Assembly: GCA_034665545.1 (NCBI GenBank)
Contig: JAXDFO010000066.1
Location: forward strand, 1-9,817
Source of the DNA: DASYML01 sp034665545
GTDB taxonomy: Bacteria; Acidobacteriota; Blastocatellia; Pyrinomonadales; Pyrinomonadaceae
Length of the DNA stretch: 9,817 bases
Reading direction: 5' to 3'
Shown here: piece after piece, positions 1 through 5,097 of the stretch
How the letters are laid out: every line of letters starts with the position of its first letter
How positions within the stretch are numbered: the stretch's first letter is position 1
Translations under genes and position numbers: made by a program
Notes under the pieces: generated by a model
What the model saw: only the letters and a program-made list of their open reading frames with translations
Told to the model about the DNA's origin: nothing
The model's database searches: none

Positions 1-192
1 CGGTCGCTGTCCTTCGAGGTCCGCTATCTTGTCCGCCATTCGTTCCGCCAGGGGCACGCCCCGCCGCCTGATACCGATTAAGTACAAATCGCCAACGCCG
101 TGATTCTCCTCCACAATCTCCGAGGCGAGCCGCGACAACGCGCGATTAATCCGCGCCCCATCCATAATCCGCGCTTTCTCCACAAAATCCAT
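1..192 (-). CDS. pyrR: PyrR, pyrimidine regulator / uracil phosphoribosyltransferase (N-terminal 64 residues, cut by window edge)
   Basis: Reading the minus strand from an ATG at 192-190 gives 64 uninterrupted codons that run off the window. The translation begins MDFVEKARIMDGARINRALS and continues with a SEIVEEN helix, then the segment DLYLIGIRRRGVPLAERMAD. This matches the family start, where an opening strand is followed by an alanine- and arginine-rich helix and then a strand of the type (I/L)(L/V)GI-x-x-RG-x-x-LA-x-R. PyrR proteins are about 180 residues, so roughly a third is visible; the PRPP-binding loop lies outside. In known members PyrR binds pyr mRNA in response to UMP/UTP and may also make UMP from uracil and PRPP. 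The gene faces away from pyrD-pyrF, which supports the call. There is no clear Shine-Dalgarno sequence before the chosen ATG; an internal ATG at codon 10 would remove conserved N-terminal residues. Recognition is by similarity from memory. Confidence 0.85.
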   Translation of the reverse strand, partial: MDFVEKARIMDGARINRALSRLASEIVEENHGVGDLYLIGIRRRGVPLAERMADKIADLEGQRP

Positions 193-369
193 CTTGAGCG
201 GGATACTAGCACAGAGCCTCTACAGGAAGAAAGATAAAGCGCGTGTCTCTCTTTAAGAACTTCTTATCATGAGAGTTCTTTGACATGCTTTCCGTCGCTC
301 TGTTAGGCTCGACTCCGCTCGCTGAAAGTTTCGCATACGCTGTCCGAGAGCCATCGTCAACTGCCTTTC
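193..369. promoter_or_regulatory. Divergent pyrR/pyrD intergenic region with candidate promoters both ways
   Basis: This 177-bp gap separates the divergent starts of pyrR and pyrD. On the plus strand a perfect -35 hexamer TTGACA (280-285) is followed 18 bp later by a weak -10, TAGGCT (304-309). On the minus strand TTGACG (360-355) is followed after 17 bp by TATGCG (337-332), which would give pyrR a leader of about 130 nt. An inverted repeat, AAGAACT (255-261) and AGTTCTT (274-280), ends at the plus-strand -35 box and could be an operator. The -10 boxes match consensus poorly, so promoter positions are tentative. I found no convincing PyrR RNA-binding loop or attenuator. Confidence 0.4.
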
Positions 370-1494
370 ATGCTCTATCGCTCAATCCTGCGACCGATTC
401 TCTTTCGCTTGCCGCCCGAATCGGCTCACGAGTTGGCCTTACGCTCGCTCTCATTCGCGCTCGGAGCGAATTGGACCAGGAATCTCGCGGCGCGTCGTTT
501 CCATCGCACACCCTTCGGTGAACTCAAACGCTTCGGCCTCTCGTTCAGAAATCCGGTCGGGTTGGCGGCGGGCTTTGACAAAAACGGACGTGGCGCGCGT
601 GGACTCGCCGCTCTCGGCTTCGGCTTTGTAGAGGTCGGCACGGTGACGCACCTTGCGCAACCGGGCAACGCGCGCCCGCGTCTCTTCCGGCTGCCGCAGG
701 ACAAAGCATTAATCAATCGCCTCGGCTTCAATAACGACGGAGCGGCGACGGTCGCCGCGCATCTCAAGAGCAACCGCCCGGATTGCGTGCTCGGCATCAA
801 CCTCGGCAAGAGCCGCGCGGTCTCGATTGAGAACGCGGTGGACGATTACCTCGCCAGCTTTGAATTGGTCCGGCATCTGGCGGACTACATCGCTATCAAC
901 GTCAGTTCTCCGAACACCCCCGCGCTGCGCGAACTGCAACGCGCGGACGCGCTCGCCTCACTGCTCGAAGCCATACAGCAGCGCAACCGCGAGACGGCCT
1001 TAAAGGATGCGCGAGGAGTAGGACGGCCCGTCCCGTTGCTCGTCAAGATTGCGCCCGACCTGGAACAACATGAACTCGAATCAATCGTAGAGGTCGCGTT
1101 GCGCGCGAAGGTTGACGGCATCATCGCCACCAACACGACGACCGGACGCGAGCATCTCACGACGCCGCAAGCGGAAGTCGCGGCCTGCGGCGAGGGCGGG
1201 CTGAGCGGAAAGCCTCTGCGCGCGCGTTCGACCGAAGTGGTGGCGACGCTGTATCGCCTGGCGCGCGGGCGTTTGACAATCATTGGCGTCGGCGGCATCT
1301 TCAACGCAAGGGATGCCTGGGAAAAAATCTGCGCCGGAGCGAGCCTGGTCCAATTATATACGGGCTTCGTCTATGAGGGCGTCGGCGTGGTGAGGGAGAT
1401 TAACGAAGGGCTGGCGGAGTTGGCGCAAAGCTCCGGTTTCCGCTCGCTGGATGAAGCGATCGGCTGTCGTGCGGAGGAACTCGCAGCCGCATAG
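370..1494 (+). CDS. pyrD: Dihydroorotate dehydrogenase (quinone), class 2
   Basis: This membrane-associated flavoenzyme oxidises dihydroorotate to orotate, passing electrons through FMN to quinone (fourth step of UMP synthesis). The 374-residue product starts LYRSILRPILFRLPPESAHE, the N-terminal membrane-binding helices that mark class 2 enzymes. Core landmarks follow in order: NPVGLAAGFDKNG (61-73), RLGFNNDGA (117-125), GINLGKS (142-148), NVSSPNTPALRELQ (177-190) with Ser180 where class 2 enzymes carry the catalytic serine, LLVKIAPD (223-230) with Lys225, IIATNTTT (251-258), GGLSGKPL (276-283), GVGGI (306-310) and QLYTGFVYEG (328-337) for FMN phosphate binding. It is somewhat longer than the E. 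coli enzyme (336), partly from an insert near 205-220 and a longer C-terminus. The start is fixed by alignment to the class 2 N-terminus; the Shine-Dalgarno is weak. pyrF follows after 57 bp, so co-transcription is likely. Confidence 0.97.
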   Translation: MLYRSILRPILFRLPPESAHELALRSLSFALGANWTRNLAARRFHRTPFGELKRFGLSFRNPVGLAAGFDKNGRGARGLAALGFGFVEVGTVTHLAQPGNARPRLFRLPQDKALINRLGFNNDGAATVAAHLKSNRPDCVLGINLGKSRAVSIENAVDDYLASFELVRHLADYIAINVSSPNTPALRELQRADALASLLEAIQQRNRETALKDARGVGRPVPLLVKIAPDLEQHELESIVEVALRAKVDGIIATNTTTGREHLTTPQAEVAACGEGGLSGKPLRARSTEVVATLYRLARGRLTIIGVGGIFNARDAWEKICAGASLVQLYTGFVYEGVGVVREINEGLAELAQSSGFRSLDEAIGCRAEELAAA

Positions 1495-1551
1495 CGACTG
1501 GATGATGTTGCATAACAGGCATGCTATTTTTCGTTAGAGGGCAAGGGCTCT

Positions 1552-2286
1552 ATGACAGATAAGGCCAGCGATAAATTGATAGTCGCGCTCGATGTCGGAA
1601 ACGCGAGTGACGCGCTTGAGCTTTTCCGTCAGCTTCGCGGCTTCGTCAGTCACTTTAAGATCGGCTCGCAATTGTTTACAGCCGCAGGGCCGCAGATTGT
1701 GCGTGAGATTACGGGCGAGGGCGGGCGCGTTTTCCTGGACCTTAAATTTCACGACATCCCGCAGACGGTCGCCGCCGCATGTGTCGAGGCCGCGCGGCTA
1801 GGCGTGTGGATGCTCAACGTGCACGCGCTCGGCGGCGCGTTGATGATGCGGCGCGCGGCGGAAGCATTGACAGAGGCCGCCGAGCGCGAGGGATTCAAGC
1901 GGCCCAGGCTCATCGGCGTGACGGTGTTGACGAGCGCGGATGCTGCCACATTGGCGGAAGTTGGCATACAATCAGAGCCTCTCGCGTTGGTGCTCGCGCT
2001 GGCGCGTCTGGTGGAGAGTTGCGGCCTCGATGGCATCGTCGCTTCGCCACATGAAGTCGAGGCCGTGCGCGCCGCCTTCAATCGTGATGACTTTATGCTC
2101 GTCACGCCGGGAGTGAGACCGAGGGGAAGCGCGGCTGATGACCAGAAACGAATCATGACGCCCGCAGAGGCCGTCAACGCCGGAGCAGATTATCTGGTCA
2201 TAGGGCGCGCGATTCTCTGTGCGCCCGACCCCGTCGGCGCAGCGCGCGCCATCTGTGAAGAGATGGCGCGCGCCGCACATCTTTGA
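1552..2286 (+). CDS. pyrF: Orotidine 5'-phosphate decarboxylase
   Basis: This cytoplasmic enzyme decarboxylates OMP to UMP, the last step of de novo pyrimidine synthesis. The 244-residue product has the expected length for the bacterial short-form enzyme and all its landmarks: LIVALDV (9-15), FKIGSQLF (35-42), DLKFHDIPQTV (63-73) carrying the Asp-Lys-x-x-Asp catalytic array (Asp63, Lys65, Asp68), LNVHALGG (88-95), IGVTVLTS (121-128), TPGVRP (185-190), DDQKR (196-200) and GADYLVIGRAI (211-221) for phosphate binding. The ATG is preceded by AGAGGGCAAGGG, purine-rich and suitably placed as a ribosome binding site. It lies 57 bp after pyrD, and the gap holds only a weak extended -10-like sequence (TGCTATTTT, 1522-1530), so the two genes are probably one unit. 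The final codons contain a striking 13-bp inverted repeat, listed separately. Confidence 0.98.
   Translation: MTDKASDKLIVALDVGNASDALELFRQLRGFVSHFKIGSQLFTAAGPQIVREITGEGGRVFLDLKFHDIPQTVAAACVEAARLGVWMLNVHALGGALMMRRAAEALTEAAEREGFKRPRLIGVTVLTSADAATLAEVGIQSEPLALVLALARLVESCGLDGIVASPHEVEAVRAAFNRDDFMLVTPGVRPRGSAADDQKRIMTPAEAVNAGADYLVIGRAILCAPDPVGAARAICEEMARAAHL
2242..2273 (+). repeat. 13-bp perfect inverted repeat (hairpin) at the 3' end of pyrF
   Basis: The arms GCGCGCGCCATCT (2242-2254) and AGATGGCGCGCGC (2261-2273) are exact reverse complements around the six-base loop GTGAAG. The RNA hairpin would be very stable. It lies within codons 231-241 and ends 13 bp before the end of the pyrF stop codon. 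The downstream bases (CGCACATCTTTGAATC) do not form a T tract, so a classical intrinsic terminator is not supported. An mRNA 3'-end stabiliser or a pause site remains possible. Confidence 0.8.
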
Positions 2287-2369
2287 ATCGGCGGAACAAT
2301 CCACGGACGAGCGCGTGTAATAGAACTCGCGCTGCGCCTGGAAGCGGACGGCGCGGAGAATAAAAGTTT
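2287..2369. other. Intergenic gap between pyrF and the DUF3108 gene
   Basis: This 83-bp spacer carries a 6-bp inverted repeat (AGCGCG and CGCGCT, 12-nt loop, about 2310-2333) without a T run, so no intrinsic terminator is visible. I see no convincing promoter. Whether the DUF3108 gene is transcribed from upstream or from an unrecognised promoter cannot be decided from the sequence. Confidence 0.4.
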
Positions 2370-3965
2370 ATGACTTGTAGACAAAGGGGATTTGGAAATT
2401 TGAAGCTCTCTTGGCGCATCCTCGCAATCTTTTTCTGGACCTTGATAGCGGCGTCGGCGCAGACGCCCGCACAGCAGCAGCAGCGCACAGGCGAGATGGT
2501 CCCGCTCCCTTTCAACAGCGCGCCCTATCGCATCGGCGAGCGACTGACCTATAACGTCTCCTTCTCGAATTTCAACACAGCCGCGCACGTAGAGTTGTTC
2601 GTCGCGGGGCGCGGCAACTTCTTCAATCGTGAAGGGCTGCAACTGCGCGCGCACGTCGAGACCACGGGCGTCGTCAGCGCGGCCCTCTATTCCATCAATA
2701 ACGATTACACCTCTTATGTGGACCAGAATTCGGGCCTCCCCTTTCGCACTCAGCAGTTGATACGCGAGGCCGGGCGACTGTCGGACACTTCGAGCGACTA
2801 TAACCAACCGGCGGGCATCGCGGCCATTCCGGGCAAGACTCTCGCGGGCACTTCGCCGGGCACGTACGATCTGGTCTCCGCCTTCTATCGTTTCCGCTCG
2901 CTGCCGTTGATGGAAGGCTCGCTGTATCACATCAGCGTGCGCAGCGACCCTGACCAGTATGATGTTGAGTTGAGAGTCACCGGGCGCGAGATGGTGAAGA
3001 CGAACGTCGGCTCTTTCGAGACCATCGCCACGCAGTTGCGCATCAACGGCAACCCACAGGCGAACAATTACAAAGTGCGTATCTATTTCAGCGACGATGA
3101 GCGTCACGTTCCCGTCTTGATTACGGCGCAGCACCCTTCGGGCGAGATTCGCGCCGAACTCGTCGCCTCAGAATTGCCGACCAACGCGCCGCCCGTCGTG
3201 CCGCCCGTCAACACGGCCATTGTGCCTACGCCCGCGCCCATCGGCACGCAGGTCGCGGATGGCAACGCCGTCGCGGGCAACGGCACATTCCTGAGCGGGC
3301 TGCCCTTCAGCGTCGGCGAGCAGCTTAACTATAACGTCTATCTGTCGAGCGTCGTGCAGCCCGTCGGGCAGGCTTCTTTTCAGGTCCGGGCGCGGACCAA
3401 ATATTTCAATCACGACGGTCTACAACTTTCCGCCAAAGCGCAGACGACCAACGCCGCGCAGCGTCTCTTTTTCGCCAACGACCAGATTAACTCTTACGTT
3501 GACCCGACTACGCTCGTTCCCTTTCGCACGGACCTCGCGCTGGTGGAAGGCCAGCGACGCACGACGCAGACCATCACCTTCGAGCAGGATCGCGGGACCG
3601 CCGTCACGGACAAGGGCCAGCGCGTTGAGATTCCGGTCGGCACGCACGATTATATTTCTGTGATGTACGCGCTGCGCTCATTCAATCTCGCGCCGCCCAA
3701 ACGCAACGCCGTCTCGCTGCTCGTCAACAATCGCCCGACCACCCTCTTCGTCACTTCACTGAAACGTGAAATGATAGAGCTTGGCGGTCAAAAGATACCC
3801 GCCATCCAAATCTCTCTGACGACGGACGACCCGCAACCAGACAAATTTTCCCTGCGCCTCTGGGTCAGCGAAGACCGCCGCCGGTTGCCCCTGCGCCTGA
3901 CGGCCAACACCGCGCTCGGCCCACTGCGCGCAGACCTGGCGATTATCCCCACGTCCAGACAGTAA
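2370..3965 (+). CDS. Secreted protein with two tandem DUF3108 domains
   Basis: The 531-residue product has a signal peptide, two similar beta-rich domains and a Pro/Ala/Thr linker (about 269-300). Domain 1 (about 52-268) and domain 2 (about 311-528) align throughout: YRIGERLTYNVSFS with FSVGEQLNYNVYLS, NFFNREGLQLRAHVETT with KYFNHDGLQLSAKAQTT, INNDYTSYVD..LPFRT with ANDQINSYVD..LVPFRT, GTYDLVSAFYRFRSL with GTHDYISVMYALRSF, REMVKTNVGSFETIATQL with REMIELGGQKIPAIQISL, and YFSDDERHVPVLITA with WVSEDRRRLPLRLTA. This is the DUF3108 pattern, a family of exported proteins of unknown function usually with one copy. The ATG at 2370 has no good Shine-Dalgarno. A TTG at 2400 follows AAGGGGA by 9 nt and would give a cleaner signal peptide (KLSWRILAIFFWTLIAASA, cleavage before QTPA), so the true start may be 2400. 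Periplasmic or envelope location is inferred; substrate unknown. Confidence 0.85.
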   Translation: MTCRQRGFGNLKLSWRILAIFFWTLIAASAQTPAQQQQRTGEMVPLPFNSAPYRIGERLTYNVSFSNFNTAAHVELFVAGRGNFFNREGLQLRAHVETTGVVSAALYSINNDYTSYVDQNSGLPFRTQQLIREAGRLSDTSSDYNQPAGIAAIPGKTLAGTSPGTYDLVSAFYRFRSLPLMEGSLYHISVRSDPDQYDVELRVTGREMVKTNVGSFETIATQLRINGNPQANNYKVRIYFSDDERHVPVLITAQHPSGEIRAELVASELPTNAPPVVPPVNTAIVPTPAPIGTQVADGNAVAGNGTFLSGLPFSVGEQLNYNVYLSSVVQPVGQASFQVRARTKYFNHDGLQLSAKAQTTNAAQRLFFANDQINSYVDPTTLVPFRTDLALVEGQRRTTQTITFEQDRGTAVTDKGQRVEIPVGTHDYISVMYALRSFNLAPPKRNAVSLLVNNRPTTLFVTSLKREMIELGGQKIPAIQISLTTDDPQPDKFSLRLWVSEDRRRLPLRLTANTALGPLRADLAIIPTSRQ

Positions 3966-4155
3966 TCAACGCCCCCTCTGTTCTCTTCTTTGCGTCAGGA
4001 TATATAGAATTCCCCGATGCATATTCTGAAATTGAAATTAAATTTCAATTTGCTTATACTCTTTGTGCGGTCGTGGATGAGAGGTCTGGTCGCCATCCAT
4101 GCCCGCGCGAAATCTCTTGCCCTTATGCCACCTTTGTTAGAAAGGCATCATCGTC
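3966..4155 (+). promoter_or_regulatory. FTR1 upstream region: promoter, leader and ribosome binding site
   Basis: This 190-bp gap holds a good sigma70-type promoter, TTGAAA (4032-4037), a 17-bp spacer, and TATACT (4055-4060), predicting a start near 4067 and a leader of about 89 nt. AGAAAGG (4139-4145) is a plausible Shine-Dalgarno about 10 nt before the ATG. Its AAAGG half can pair with CCTTT (4131-4135) across a five-base loop, so it may be partly masked. The first 60 bp, after the DUF3108 stop, contain no recognisable terminator. Confidence 0.7.
4029..4051. promoter_or_regulatory. 23-bp perfect palindrome, candidate operator (Fur-family-like)
   Basis: The arms AAATTGAAATT (4029-4039) and AATTTCAATTT (4041-4051) are exact reverse complements around one central A. 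The element covers the whole -35 box and most of the spacer of the FTR1 promoter, where a bound repressor would block RNA polymerase. The inner TGAAATT-A-AATTTCA has the 7-1-7 layout of Fur-family sites and matches the Fur consensus TGATAAT-N-ATTATCA at 10 of 14 arm positions. Given the iron permease downstream, iron-dependent repression is the natural inference; another metal or redox regulator is possible. Confidence 0.65.
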
Positions 4156-4998
4156 ATGCTTCAGTCGTTCATCATTATTTTAAGAGAAGGCTTTGAATCT
4201 TTTCTGCTCGTCGCGGTCATTCTCGCTTACCTGCGTAAGACCGGGCAGAGGGCGCTGGCTCCGGTGGTTTACGCCGCCATCGCCGCGTCCATCGCGGCGA
4301 GCGCGGGCCTCGGCTATATACTCATGAATGAAGTCGAGTTGGAGACGTGGCAGAGAGTCCTGGGCCAGAGCGCGGGCACTTACGTCTCGCAATTCTTCGC
4401 CAATGAATCTTTGCGCGAAGCGGTCCTCGGAGTCGTCGCTATCATCATGGTGGGCACGCTGGTCATACACATGTGGCGCACCGGGCCCAAGCTCAAGCAG
4501 GAGATGCACAAGCGGCTCTCGCAAGTTTCGGAACGTTCTTCCAACTGGACCGCGCTGCTCGGCGTCTTCCTCTTCACCTTTCTGATGATGACGCGCGAGG
4601 GGATGGAGACGGCCCTCATGTTGTTGCAGGTGAGAGAAGGAAGCCTTCTGACGGGCGCGCTGCTTGGCATAGGCGCGGCTGCGCTGCTGGCGTGGGGCTG
4701 GTCGCGTTTCGGCCATCTCATCAACGTGCGCAGGTTCTTTCAGGTCACTGGAATTTTTCTGCTCTTATTTATGGTCCAGGTAGGCATCTACTCTTTCCAC
4801 GAATTCTCCGAGGCCGGTCTTCTTCCCAACAGCGATGCTATACACGCCGCCACCGAAAAGTTTTCGCCGGACGGACTCTACGGCAAGTGGTTCTCCTTGA
4901 TGCTGGTCGTCATCTGCGCTCTATGGTTGTTGGGAGCGTGGCTGGCGGATCGTTTGAAGGCCGCGCGCCAGAACAATGTGAGTCTGGAACAGGTCTAA
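4156..4998 (+). CDS. FTR1-family iron permease
   Basis: This is a polytopic inner-membrane protein of 280 residues, the expected size for the FTR1/EfeU family, which moves ferric iron across the membrane, classically with an oxidase partner. Two diagnostic R-E-G-x-E motifs are present: REGFE (10-14) in the first helix and REGME (147-151) in the fourth, each glutamate pair facing the iron path in known members. About seven hydrophobic segments are visible (near 4-25, 35-56, 88-105, 133-158, 163-182, 198-214, 245-264), with a charged loop at 109-130 (KLKQEMHKRLSQVSER). No EfeO, EfeB or multicopper oxidase gene is adjacent; the gene is flanked by its own promoter and terminator, so it appears monocistronic. 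The promoter palindrome suggests metal-regulated expression. Specificity for iron is inferred from family; related members have been called lead permeases. Confidence 0.93.
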   Translation: MLQSFIIILREGFESFLLVAVILAYLRKTGQRALAPVVYAAIAASIAASAGLGYILMNEVELETWQRVLGQSAGTYVSQFFANESLREAVLGVVAIIMVGTLVIHMWRTGPKLKQEMHKRLSQVSERSSNWTALLGVFLFTFLMMTREGMETALMLLQVREGSLLTGALLGIGAAALLAWGWSRFGHLINVRRFFQVTGIFLLLFMVQVGIYSFHEFSEAGLLPNSDAIHAATEKFSPDGLYGKWFSLMLVVICALWLLGAWLADRLKAARQNNVSLEQV

Positions 4999-5025
4999 CA
5001 CTCGAACTCTCATCTAGACAACAAA

Positions 5026-5067
5026 GGGGCGAGTCTTTCGTGCGAGACTCGCCCCGCTGTTTTTTTT
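5026..5067 (+). terminator. Intrinsic terminator after the FTR1 gene
   Basis: An 11-bp perfect stem, GGGGCGAGTCT (5026-5036) and AGACTCGCCCC (5045-5055), closes an eight-base loop and is followed four bases later by eight T residues (5060-5067). It lies 27 bp past the FTR1 stop and 30 bp before the stop of the convergent beta-helix gene. On the opposite strand the stem is followed by CTTTGTTG, a weak T run, so partial bidirectional use is possible. Confidence 0.93.
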
Positions 5068-5097
5068 AACTCCCGCTAAGGATGGCTCAAAGGCTCT

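Noticed and set aside
215..227. UCCUGUAGAGGCU in the pyrR leader (minus strand), similar to the PyrR RNA-binding loop consensus ARUCCNGNGAGGYU
   Set aside because: It has one extra base and its flanks do not form the closing stem needed in known sites, so it cannot be called.
255..280. The pyr intergenic inverted repeat as an intrinsic terminator
   Set aside because: The stem is AT-rich, seven base pairs long, with a 12-base loop and no following T tract.
426..1353. Several minus-strand open frames (69-139 codons) opposite pyrD
   Set aside because: They are antisense shadows of a conserved gene with no start signals or recognisable motifs.
1508..1530. Possible promoter between pyrD and pyrF (TTGCAT ... 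TGCTATTTT)
   Set aside because: The two boxes are only 11 bp apart. At best there is an extended -10 without a -35, so co-transcription with pyrD is simpler.
2190..3134. Long minus-strand open frame (314 codons) opposite pyrF and the DUF3108 gene
   Set aside because: It crosses the end of pyrF and overlaps a clearly coding plus-strand gene. Its translation is Arg-rich and shows no recognisable domain, as expected from the antisense of a GC-biased gene.
4077..4196. Short 39-codon open frame in the FTR1 leader with several histidines, overlapping the FTR1 start
   Set aside because: There is no Shine-Dalgarno before its ATG. Much of the histidine content comes from reading the repeated CATCATCG bases around the FTR1 start out of frame.
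4473..5069. Plus-strand open frame of 198 codons within and beyond the FTR1 gene
   Set aside because: It is out of frame with the well-supported FTR1 coding sequence, has an Arg/Ser/Gly-rich translation, and runs through the intrinsic terminator.
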